Shown: positions 44,201-52,100 of the stretch, in pieces | How the letters are laid out: each line of letters opens with the position of its first letter | Numbering within the stretch: the stretch's first letter is position 1 | DNA from: Nevskia sp. | GTDB taxonomy: Bacteria > Pseudomonadota > Gammaproteobacteria > Nevskiales > Nevskiaceae | DNA length: 64,000 bases | Direction of reading: 5' to 3' | Assembly: GCF_021732705.1 (NCBI RefSeq) | Contig: NZ_JAKFUM010000006.1 | Location: forward strand, 286,198 to 350,197 | Translations under genes and position numbers: made by a program | The notes under the pieces: generated by a model | Seen by the model: only the letters and a program-made list of their open reading frames with translations | Told to the model about the DNA's origin: nothing | Database searches by the model: none

Positions 44201-45097
44201 GAAACCGAGCAGGAAATAGCCGCCATTGCTGCAGTTGGTGGTGGTGCGGCGGCTGCCGGGAATCGACGCCAGATCGGCGAACGAGCAGGCATAGCTGCCG
44301 CCGGAGATGCTGACCGGTGTGCCGGCGGCGTTGCTGCGGTTGTTGTGCGCGACGACGATCGCCACGCGCGAGTTCACCAGCGGCGTCAACAGGCCGCCGA
44401 TGACGCTGATCAGGTTGTTGACGCTGAGCGGGTCGGCCAGGATTTTCTGCGGCGCGGCGAGGGCGTTGTCGAGCAGGCCGACGATGGCGGCGGGCAACGC
44501 GCCGACGACCGTCGACAGCAGCGGGTTGATGAGGCCGCTGATCAACTGCGTGATGAAGCCGGGCAGCAGGCCATTGACGACGGTGCCCAGCAGCGGAATG
44601 CCGGTCAGGAAGCTCAGGGTGCCGCAGGTCAACTGGGTGACGCCGCCGAGCAGCGGCGACAGCAGCGGGCCGACTGCGGGAAGCGCGACGACAGGCGACT
44701 GCAGGCCAAGCAGGTTGTAGAGATTGCACAGCGCCGGCGCGCCGAGATTGGCGCCGACCAGCAGCGAGGTCAGGAACTGCGCCGGCGTCGAGCCGCCGGG
44801 CGTGATCGGTGTCAGGTAGGTCAGCAGCGAGGTCGTCGCGCGCAGATTGATGCAGGCGGTCTGGCCCAGCGGGTTGTTGCCATCGGACGACGGTGCCGGG
44901 TTCAGCAGCACGTTGTTGCAGATGCCGAGCAGGTTCAGATCGAGCACCAGCACGGTCATCGGCGGCCGCAGGGTGTTGGCGGCCGGATTCGAGTAGATGT
45001 CGATGTCGTCGCCAGCGGCAGGCAGCCCGGCGCACAACATCGCCACGGTCAGCAGGATCGACGACAGCCAGGACTTGGCGCGCGCGCGGTGGTTCAT
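41222..45097 (-). CDS. pilY1: PilY1-family pilus tip protein B (1291 residues)
   Basis: The signal peptide ends around LPAAG^D. The N-terminal region (about 40-330) is unusual: a strand TVLVLDLNLLG sits where a von Willebrand A metal site would be, but the DxSxS motif is missing. A long Leu/Gly/Pro-rich hydrophobic stretch follows (about 75-235). The C-terminal half is the PilY1 beta-propeller (HSRPVAVNYG, VLFGSTDGLLHAV, TWAFMPRA, YGLDITNP). It has a calcium loop, DTDGDGLTD, near residue 1010, as in PilY1 proteins where calcium controls retraction. It overlaps pilX by 4 nt upstream and pilE by 4 nt downstream. It should act at the pilus tip in adhesion and pilus priming. Confidence 0.9.
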   Translation of the reverse strand: MNHRARAKSWLSSILLTVAMLCAGLPAAGDDIDIYSNPAANTLRPPMTVLVLDLNLLGICNNVLLNPAPSSDGNNPLGQTACINLRATTSLLTYLTPITPGGSTPAQFLTSLLVGANLGAPALCNLYNLLGLQSPVVALPAVGPLLSPLLGGVTQLTCGTLSFLTGIPLLGTVVNGLLPGFITQLISGLINPLLSTVVGALPAAIVGLLDNALAAPQKILADPLSVNNLISVIGGLLTPLVNSRVAIVVAHNNRSNAAGTPVSISGGSYACSFADLASIPGSRRTTTNCSNGGYFLLGFTELVGTTTIASVLQLVTNQLNGLLNPQNLVNVLGTTLASVTSANLSSLTPPYQGKELYTEIAHYLSGDAVYNAPLRTWDSVLGLLSRDTSIESGGRYIQPQAACDIVNVVNIQLTNSSGEGDSDVETARYFPGAVQGGGITFPNLVREAATTGFTDTSGRLIKLNSYFVLQENLSSLNALANAGANVLTYASSVGLLNLGQTIADFVKPSLVVDASLVTASVANSPLSTTGLLEPSYFAQFQPKANQRPTWSGNVKQLLLNRGSAGGALAYRDAAGATAIATDGRIATSALTVWTRSNQLGSAGVDGRNTELGGAGQNIPGYRFGGGGNPGRNNSDAARKIYYDAINASNVPSLAGLDADTQSVRDALRTDLGITGTTTADDTQRRALLLHARGFNVGTTAQPLGTGSGLSGVTGRPWLLGAVLHSRPVAVNYGARTGFTTADPDIRVLFGSTDGLLHAVRSGARATPSGAETWAFMPRATMSNLKTLRDDTYSARFPYGVDGAPSVLVIDRGTSSSLPEGGPADGVINASNTNDHAYAFFGLRRGGNQYYGLDITNPDTPSLMWRIGSDGLYSATAATPGLVSGSAAQFAELALSFGTPMVGRMRFTTTGTTVVTRPVLLFGGGYNGGVSGTGARLGKDLNSSRNATAAAQVGVDDTRGNALFIVDAVTGELIWKANRSATSSVTAYDSTARSFGHPMLRDSIASDVTALDTDGDGLTDRLYVGDTGGRVWRADFPSNDRAAWTITPIAVLGRSHPNGSTPADATNADDRRFFHAPDYVPQRDSSGPYDAIVIGSGDREDPFNIATTNWLYTIRDRDTVSGKSLTDTGSNGVIVSETDARLIRPASLTDVTATCTAINSVCTTAAAGWRLQLPNAGEKAISAPVTIGNTVTLSSFVPPPVGGTSCAPSEGSSRLYGVNLRDGRPYVQQFIDDGDGAARSTRAAAPGLAGEATALTPQLIGINAQTLNTTVPLIYRTFWRERREDEEKAVAQ

Positions 45098-45642
45098 TGG
45101 TAGTTCACTCCCTGCGATTTCGCGTGCAGCTTCAGTTGTCCCTGCACGACTTCGGCAGCGCCAAAGCCTTCGGCCGAATGGTCGTAGCCACCGATCACGG
45201 TGAACCGCGCGAAGTCGTACGAGCGGCCACTGTTGCCGGCGCCGCGCAGGGTGGCGGTGGTCAGGAACTCAGGGCTTTCGCGGACGACGCGGGCATAGGT
45301 GTACGAGCGCAGCGAGACCTCGGTCGGCGCCGCGATGGTCGAGGTCGCGCAGGCGAACGGCACGCTGTCGGGCTGGGCATCGCTGCTGCCGGGCAGGTAG
45401 CAGCCGATGTAGCCCGGGCCGCTGGCGATCGACAGATTGCTGTCGGTCTGCGTCACGCCATCGGCAATTGCCTGTGCCGACTGCAGCGCGTTGACGCGGC
45501 TTTCGGCGTTCTGCGACAGCCGCAGTTCCAGCCGGCTGCCGCGCATCGCGGCCAGGCCGAGCAAGGTCAGCACGATCAGGATCAGCAGCGCCGTGGCCAG
45601 CGCGGCCCCCTGCTGCCGACGCGGCGAACCGTGAGCTTTCAT
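45094..45642 (-). CDS. pilX: PilX-like minor pilin, operon B
   Basis: This 182-residue protein has a PilX-type N-terminus (RRQQGAALATALLILIVLTL) that lacks the +5 glutamate, as is usual for PilX relatives. Then comes an amphipathic helix with MRGSRLELRLSQNAESRVNA. The C-terminal domain contains a few cysteines and beta-type segments. It overlaps pilW and pilY1 by 4 nt on each side. PilX works with PilV, PilW and FimU in the tip complex that primes pilus assembly and carries PilY1. Confidence 0.88.
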   Translation of the reverse strand: MKAHGSPRRQQGAALATALLILIVLTLLGLAAMRGSRLELRLSQNAESRVNALQSAQAIADGVTQTDSNLSIASGPGYIGCYLPGSSDAQPDSVPFACATSTIAAPTEVSLRSYTYARVVRESPEFLTTATLRGAGNSGRSYDFARFTVIGGYDHSAEGFGAAEVVQGQLKLHAKSQGVNYQ

Positions 45643-46697
45643 CGCGTGCTCGCGGTCGGGGCCGGCACGCAGGGGCCGTTGTCGCCGACGGGATTCCGCA
45701 ACTGTACGGTCGTGGTGTAGACGCGGCGGTGGAAGGCATCGGCGTTCGGCGCGGTCGTTGCGTAGTCACCGATGGTGAAGGTCTTGCCATCGCGATAGCC
45801 GGCATCGGCATCGGTGGTGCGGACCAGGATCGCGATGCGTGCGGTGATCGCCGACAGCGCCAGGGCGGCGGCGTCGGGGCTCGAGGTGTAGGTATCGACG
45901 ACGCAGTCGTTGTCGACGTCCAGCCCCCATTCGATCTGCAGGTTCTCGACGCCATCGGCAAGGCATTCGACGGCCATCGAAGCGCTTGCAGCGTGCTGCA
46001 TTTCCATTCGGCACAGCGCGGGGATGCCGTCGTTCGCGGTCTGCGAATAGCTGCGGATGAAATAGACGCGCGGCACGTATTTCCAGAAGCCGACGGGTGC
46101 CGCCAGCGGCGCATCGGTGCTCGCGGCCATGGAGTAACTGGTGCCGCTGCCCATGTGGATCAGCGAGCCGGCCGTGCCGTTGGTCTTCAGATAGAACTGG
46201 TTGGCGCGCAGGGTCAGCGTCGAGCCGCTCGCGATCTCGGCCGTTGGCTGGCCGGCCACACGGCGCAGCGCGACGACATCGGTGTTCGCAGCGACCGGCG
46301 TATCGGTCTGGCCGAGGCATGGAAACGCCGAGCTCACGGCCAGCGTCGACGCATGATTGCGGAACTCGACGCGCTTCTGCACCTGGAACGCCCACGGCAG
46401 ATTCGGCGTCACCGCGGTGTCGGCGGCGCCGCAGTCGTTGCTGACCGTCGAGGTGTTCGGAACGATGTTCGACGCGCCGTACATGCCGCCGAAGAAGCCG
46501 GCCATGCTGATGTCGCGCGCCAGCGTGTCGAGCGCGAAGCGGGCGCTGTCCTGCATCTGCGAGATCGCGTCGGTCTGACGGAAGCTGCGGTTGTTGGCCG
46601 AGAACAGCGTGAGCAGCGCGGTCAGCACGATCAGCCCGAGCGTGATCGCGATCATCAGCTCGACCAGCGACAAGCCCCGCTGCCGGCGGCGCATCAT
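45639..46697 (-). CDS. pilW: PilW-like minor pilin, operon B
   Basis: This 352-residue prepilin has the short leader MMRRRQRG^LSLVELMIAITLGLIVL, with Glu at +5. The PilW-type continuation (DSARFALDTLARDISMAGFFGG) and a large C-terminal domain with several cysteines follow. It has 4-nt overlaps with pilV (upstream) and pilX (downstream). The length matches PilW proteins, which run well above those of other pilins. Confidence 0.92.
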   Translation of the reverse strand: MMRRRQRGLSLVELMIAITLGLIVLTALLTLFSANNRSFRQTDAISQMQDSARFALDTLARDISMAGFFGGMYGASNIVPNTSTVSNDCGAADTAVTPNLPWAFQVQKRVEFRNHASTLAVSSAFPCLGQTDTPVAANTDVVALRRVAGQPTAEIASGSTLTLRANQFYLKTNGTAGSLIHMGSGTSYSMAASTDAPLAAPVGFWKYVPRVYFIRSYSQTANDGIPALCRMEMQHAASASMAVECLADGVENLQIEWGLDVDNDCVVDTYTSSPDAAALALSAITARIAILVRTTDADAGYRDGKTFTIGDYATTAPNADAFHRRVYTTTVQLRNPVGDNGPCVPAPTASTR

Positions 46698-47356
46698 GGC
46701 GTGACTCCGGCACAGCGGCCGCTGTGATCGTCGATCACCGTGCGCACGACGATCACCCGGCGCAGGCGGGTGTCGGTGCCGGGGTTCGCGATGTCGTCAT
46801 AGGCGGCATTGCCGCTGCCGCAGCGATTGTTCGCCGGATTGGCCGTGTCGCTGCTGTCGGCCGGCGGCAGCGGCGTGATGCCGCGCCAGGCGATGGCGAT
46901 GGTGTACGCGCCGCACGGCGCGGTGGCGTTGGTGATGCAGGCGGTCGGCTCGCTCAGTCCGCCGGCGGATTCGCCGTTGAGGCTTTCAGCCGCACCGAAC
47001 AGCGCGCGCGTCCACTGGTACTTGTCGAACGCGACGACCTGAGCCGGCGTGCAGGCCGGGCTGCTCGCGGTCGACGAGGTCGAGCAGCTTTGCGTCGGCG
47101 CGCCGGGCGCATTGCTGCTGCTCCAGCCGGCGCTGGCATCGGTGACGTAGCCGGCACCTTGCGCGGCATTGGCGCGGATGCGCTCGATCAGGTCCTGCGC
47201 AAGCGCCGCGGCCTGCGTGCGCTGGATGGCATCGAAGTTCGATTTCTTCGCGAACGCCTGCAGGCCGGCCACGCTGAGCAAGCCGACGGCCACGACAAAC
47301 ACGGTGATCATGACTTCGATCAGCGTGAAGCCCGACGGGCGATGGGGAAGGCTCAT
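46694..47356 (-). CDS. pilV: PilV-like minor pilin, operon B
   Basis: This 220-residue prepilin has the leader MSLPHRPSG^FTLIEVMITVFVVAVG and then the PilV hallmark QAAALAQDLIERIRANA. AGGA lies 8 nt before the ATG at 47356, which overlaps the fimT stop. An ATG 9 nt further upstream is also possible. The 4-nt overlap with pilW supports a tightly coupled operon. Cysteines in the C-terminal half may form disulphides in the periplasm. Confidence 0.92.
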   Translation of the reverse strand: MSLPHRPSGFTLIEVMITVFVVAVGLLSVAGLQAFAKKSNFDAIQRTQAAALAQDLIERIRANAAQGAGYVTDASAGWSSSNAPGAPTQSCSTSSTASSPACTPAQVVAFDKYQWTRALFGAAESLNGESAGGLSEPTACITNATAPCGAYTIAIAWRGITPLPPADSSDTANPANNRCGSGNAAYDDIANPGTDTRLRRVIVVRTVIDDHSGRCAGVTP

Positions 47357-47910
47357 GCCGTGCATCCTGCATCTTTCGACAGGCGGATGTGGCCATTCAG
47401 ATCGACCTGAACGCGCCGGCCTTCGTAGCCGCTGTCGCCCGACTTGCACAGCCGCAGCACCACGCGGCTGCTGGCGCTCAGCCGGCCGGACGGCTCGAAC
47501 TGCACGGCGCTGGTGGTGACCGGATCGGCAACGTAGACGAAGGCGCTGTTGACGCGCTCGCCGGTGGCGATGATGTCGGCCGCTGCCGCCGGCTTGGTGC
47601 CGCTGGCGTTCGGTGCGCTGTCGCGATAGACGACCCAGCCGTCCGCCCAGTTGCCGGTGCTGCTGGCGCTGCAGCGGGCGTAGCCGGTGCTGCTGGCGTA
47701 GTCGCGCCGGCACAGCGTCACCGGGGCGTTGCGGGTGATGGCCTCGGCCCGCGCCAGCACCATCGCGCTGTAGAGCGAGGTCGCGGCATCGCCGCGCGCG
47801 CCGGCCAGCAGGAAACTGCGCAGGCCGGGTCCGGCGATGGCCATCAGCACCGCGGAAATCGCGATGACGACCATCAGTTCCAGCAGCGTGAATCCCCGAT
47901 GTTGCTTCAT
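47353..47910 (-). CDS. fimT: GspH/FimT-family minor pilin, first gene of operon B
   Basis: This 185-residue prepilin has the leader MKQHRG^FTLLELMVVIAISAVLM and the GspH/FimT continuation (LYSAMVLARAEAITRNAPVT, then LCRRDY). The last third has FEPSGRLSASSRVVLRLC, typical of FimT/FimU. It opens operon B, so the 216-bp gap before it should contain the promoter. Whether it is the FimT or the FimU orthologue cannot be decided here. Confidence 0.9.
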   Translation of the reverse strand: MKQHRGFTLLELMVVIAISAVLMAIAGPGLRSFLLAGARGDAATSLYSAMVLARAEAITRNAPVTLCRRDYASSTGYARCSASSTGNWADGWVVYRDSAPNASGTKPAAAADIIATGERVNSAFVYVADPVTTSAVQFEPSGRLSASSRVVLRLCKSGDSGYEGRRVQVDLNGHIRLSKDAGCTA

Positions 47911-48077
47911 GGCCTGCGCAAGGTCGACAAGTGGCAGAAAGTTACCGCAGATGCCGGCGCTGTCGTATTTTTGACGGGGTCGATTCTGACCGACGGGCGG
48001 CTGATCCGGACAAAGGGACATGCCGCGACAACGACCTGCCGGCGGCCAGCGCCGAGCCGTGACAACTCGCGGGAGGT

Positions 48078-48089
48078 GCAACCGGTTGC
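48078..48089. promoter_or_regulatory. 12-bp palindrome in the operon B upstream region
   Basis: GCAACCGGTTGC is a perfect palindrome in the 216-bp gap (47911-48126) between the two pilin operons, 168 nt before the operon B start codon. It could be an operator. A single short palindrome in GC-rich DNA is weak evidence, and I see no clear -10/-35 or terminator in this gap. Confidence 0.3.
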
Positions 48090-48126
48090 GCCGTCGATCG
48101 GGCTGTCGACCGTACCCGTGGCGAGG

Positions 48127-48666
48127 TCAGCGTGACCAGCACGCGCTGCCGGCACCCGGCAGACGCTGTCCGGCCGAGTTCACGCTGAGCGTCAGGCAGT
48201 CGCTGTCCTGCGTCTGGCTGCCGATCGCCGTCGCCGTCAGCGTGAAGCTGCGGCTGGTGGCTGCGACAGCGGTCGTCGACAGATCGATCTGGTAGACGCT
48301 CTGGCCGGTCGCCACCGCCTGGGTCAGGCCGCTGCTGGTGATGAAGAAACGGGTCAGCCCGACATTCATCGCCGCGTTCGACCCGCGCAGGTAGAAGTTG
48401 AAATCGCTGGCGTACGCGCCTGACTTCAATGCCTCCACTTCCTGCTTGGCCGCGATGTCGACGAGCATCGCGCGGACCGCGGCGCGGTTGCTGCGCAGCA
48501 CGTAGCTGCGATAGCTCGGCAGCGCGATCGAGGCGAGGATCGCGACGATGACGACGGTGATCATCAGCTCAAGCAGTGTGAATCCTGCGCCGCGATGACG
48601 CATGGGCGGCGAGGCGTGCGGACGTCGGCCGGCCGACGCGCCGGCAATCGGGATCGGCATCGTCAT
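48127..48666 (-). CDS. pilE: PilE-like type IV pilin 2, last gene of operon A
   Basis: This 179-residue prepilin has GAG^FTLLELMITVVIVAILA with Glu at +5, SYRSYVLRSNRAAVRAML, and a pilin domain with two C-terminal cysteines (SDC, SAC). The ATG at 48666 overlaps the preceding stop by 4 nt and gives a 27-residue leader; internal ATG codons at 48660 and 48603 would give shorter ones. It has no counterpart in operon B, which has a single PilE-like gene. Confidence 0.86.
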   Translation of the reverse strand: MTMPIPIAGASAGRRPHASPPMRHRGAGFTLLELMITVVIVAILASIALPSYRSYVLRSNRAAVRAMLVDIAAKQEVEALKSGAYASDFNFYLRGSNAAMNVGLTRFFITSSGLTQAVATGQSVYQIDLSTTAVAATSRSFTLTATAIGSQTQDSDCLTLSVNSAGQRLPGAGSACWSR

Positions 48667-49187
48667 TGTCCTGGCGGAAAGTTCCAGCCGGCGATGGCAA
48701 CCCCGCCGCTCGGGGGCCTGTGCAGCTGTTCCATCCGATCGTTCGGATTGGCCAGCCCCGGCGTGACTCGCAGCACCAGCGCGCCGTCGCGCGCCTGCCG
48801 CCCCCGCGCGGTCGCGATCAGCGTGTAGCGGGCGTAGGTCTGTTCGATTTCGATCGTGAGCGCGTACAGACCGTCCTGATCGCAGATCGGCGGAGCGCCT
48901 GCATAGCCGATGTCGCCCAGCGGGTTCAGCTCGCGATCCGGATAACGCCCGCGCTGCGCGAAGTAGTTCTCGAAGCGTCGCTGCGCCTCGATCAGGCAGT
49001 CCTTGCCGATCGCACGCGCGGTGCGCAGCCGGTAGCTCTCGTAGCTGGGCAGGGCGATCACGGCGAGGATGCCGACAATCGCGACGGCGACCATCAGTTC
49101 CAGCAAGGTGACGCCGGCGATGCGCGGCCGAGGCCGCGAGAGGCGGCGCCACGGCGGCATCGGCTGGCTGCGATGGCGATGGCTCAC
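48663..49187 (-). CDS. pilE: PilE-like type IV pilin 1, operon A
   Basis: This 174-residue prepilin has RIAG^VTLLELMVAVAIVGILA; valine at +1 is atypical but allowed. SYRLRTARAIGKDCLIEA, FAQRGRYP and a C-terminal domain with two cysteines follow. I placed the start at GTG 49187, which overlaps the pilY1 stop as GTGA. An ATG at 49160 is the alternative and would leave a 24-nt gap after the pilY1 stop. It is probably a minor pilin that joins the tip complex to the shaft, as PilE does in Pseudomonas. Confidence 0.86.
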   Translation of the reverse strand: MSHRHRSQPMPPWRRLSRPRPRIAGVTLLELMVAVAIVGILAVIALPSYESYRLRTARAIGKDCLIEAQRRFENYFAQRGRYPDRELNPLGDIGYAGAPPICDQDGLYALTIEIEQTYARYTLIATARGRQARDGALVLRVTPGLANPNDRMEQLHRPPSGGVAIAGWNFPPGQ

Positions 49188-52100
49188 GGCCCGGAAGGTC
49201 CGCTGTTCGGATGGGTTTCGCGCCAGTCGATTTCGCCGGAACGAATGCCGCCGGTGACGTTGGCGCACTGCTGCACGATGGCGCCGGTCGAGGTCTGGAC
49301 GTTGATCGTCAGGCCGCCGGGGCAGGTCAGGCTGCCCGAGACGCTGCCGGCACCGCCGCCGTCGCCGCCCGTGGAACCGCCGGTCCCGCCACCGGTGTTG
49401 CCGCCATTGCCACCATTGCCGCCGATGGCCGAGATCACGCTGTCGATGTGCAGCGTCGGTGCCGTGCCCAGGCCGCTGCCGAGGTCGACCGAATTGTTGA
49501 CGACGAAGCTGGAGCTGGCCCCGAACACCGGCGTTGCCGCGCGCGGCGTGCCGGTGCGGAAGTTGAAGCCGATCAGGCGACTGCTGCCTTCGCCGGCGCA
49601 GAGCGTGGTCGATGGCGTGTAGCTGGTGTCGAACAGCACGCCGTCGAGCAGGGCCGTGCGATTGACGCTGCGCTCGGCCGACGATCCTGAAATCGCGTCG
49701 AGATCGAATCGCCAGCCGCCACGGGTCGCCGCGAGTTCGGTCAGTTCGGTTTCGGTGGTTGCGCCGGCGACGCCGGTGATCGTGCCATTGGTCATCACCA
49801 CGGCGTTGGTGGTGTCGACCAGATCGCCGAGGGTCACCGCGCTGCCGCCGGGTGGGCGGTCGATCACGCCGAACAGCAACTGCTGGCTGGTGCTGGCCTT
49901 GTCAGCCGAAACGAGGAAGCGGCCGGTGCCGGTCAGCACCCAGCGCCGGCCTTGCTCGTCCGTCGTCAGCGACGGTGCGGCCAGGATCGGCCGGGCCGTG
50001 TCGAGCAGCACCCCGGTGGACCAGTTCGACGACGCGGGCGTCTCGGCGTTCTGGCCATTGGTCGGATTGAAATCGAGCTTGAACAGCCGCCCGGTCGGTG
50101 CCGCCGTGGTGCCGCCGCTGGTGCCGAAATAGATGCTGTTGGTCCGGAAGTTCAGATCCCAGTCGACGCTGACCGGATCGCCCAGGAAGCTGGCCGCGCC
50201 GCTGGTCCCGAGATCACGCGGGCCGAAGCCTTCGGCGAAGGCGCGGGTGCCGAGGTCGAACGCGAAAACCCGGGCGCTCTGTGTCGGCGAGATGGCGCCA
50301 CCGTTCAGGGTCGACAGCTGCGGTCCGTTGCCGAACACGAGATACCACTTCTCGCCGGCCGGAGCGCTGGCGTTGCCGGTGGCGCTGAACACCGCGACCG
50401 TCGGGTTGACGGTGGTAAAGCCGAGCGAAGGATGGTTGATCTCCGCCAGCAGGCGCGGGGGCGCTTCCGGGTTCGTGATGTCCATGACCACGTAAGCGGA
50501 GCGGGTCACCAGCTCCGTGGCATTCGCGGCCAGCCCGGTGTAGTTCGAGAAGCCGGCGGCGTTCGAGGACCTGACGCCCTGCAGATTGACCGCGCCGCCG
50601 CCCATGCGCATGCCGACCACCATCACGGTGCCCCAGCCGCCGGGATGCGCGGCGTCGGGCGAGAAGATCCGGGCGTCGAACACGCGCGGCGCGCCATCGA
50701 CGTACCAGATGTGGCCGTAGTTCGGATCGCTGAGCCAGTTCAGGTGCGGCAGCAGGTTGAACGGCGCATAGGCCCAGAGTTCGGACCCGAGCGGATGGGC
50801 GACATCGTTGCCATTGCGCTGGGTGCCGAAGCCACCGGTTGCCGGGTTGTAGAAGCCGCCGTTGAACGCGTGCAGCAGGCCATCGTTGGCACCCACGTAG
50901 ATCACGTTCCGGCGGTTGCGGTACTGGCGGGCGAACGCGCCGTAAGTCTGGTCGCCGTAGATGGTGTCGAAGGCTTCGGCGGGCGGGCCGACCGCGATCG
51001 GCGACGAATTGACGATATCGCCAAGCCGCATCACTTCGGTGCTGCTGTTGCCGTCGTAATCGAGCGTGCGATTGCGCGTGTTCGGCACGCGGCTGTCGCC
51101 CCGGACATAGCGGATGACATTCGCTGCGCCCGCCGCCGAGCTGACGTTGAGCATCCCGTACTCGCCGGTGATGGCCAGGGCTGCCGGCGTGAAGTCCAGC
51201 ACTTCCCCGGTATCCGGAAGACCGTCTAGGTTGTGGTCGGCGAAGGTGAAGATGTAGCGGCCGGTGGCAGCCGATGCCGTGTAGCTGCGCTGCGTGGCGG
51301 CCTGATCGTCGGTCAGTGCGCTGAGCCGATCACGGGCGTTCCAGACCGTGCGCAGCTGCGACAGGCTGTTGAAGGTCTGGAAGCTGCTGGCCCGGGTCGC
51401 ACCCGAGTAGCGGCGGAAACGGGTCGAGCGGGTGCCCGCGTCGTAGAAGATCTCGACGATCGGATCGGTCGCGTAATCGTTCTCGTCCAGGATGCCGTTC
51501 GGCGTGGTGCCGCCGTCCTCGCGGAAGTTGCCGGCACGATCGACGAACAACGCCTGCAAGGTGCCGATCCACGCGACCTGATTGTTTCGGGCATCGGTCC
51601 TCAGCGGTTCGTACAAGGCTTGGTAGACCGCGCCCTGACCCTGCCGCGCGTTGGCGACCACGGACGCCGCCGTGCCCGACGCCGTCCGCGCCAGGATCGA
51701 CCGGAACGCGGAGTCCAGCGAGGCCTCCAGCGCGTTCGGGTTGGTCACGAAGAAGAAGGTGTCCGGCACGCCGTCGGCGCCGGCGCTGCCATCGGCGCGG
51801 CGCGAATCCCATTCCTCGGGACGATCCGGCGTGCCGTCGTTGTTGGAATCCTGGAACGCGCCGTACTTCGCGGCGTAGTACAGCGGGTTCTCCAGCGTGC
51901 CGGTGCTGGTGCTGCCGAGCGCGTAGGTGACGGTGGTCGGCGGATCGCCCAGGTTGCAGCCGTTGCAGCCGCCGCTGCCGTTGATGTACCCGCCGGGCGG
52001 GCCGCCGTTGACGCGCACCGTGGGCGAGGTCGGGTCGGTGAACTGGAAATTGAAGATGCCGGAGTGGAAGTGCGGGCCATCCTGCGTCGTGCCGCTGACG

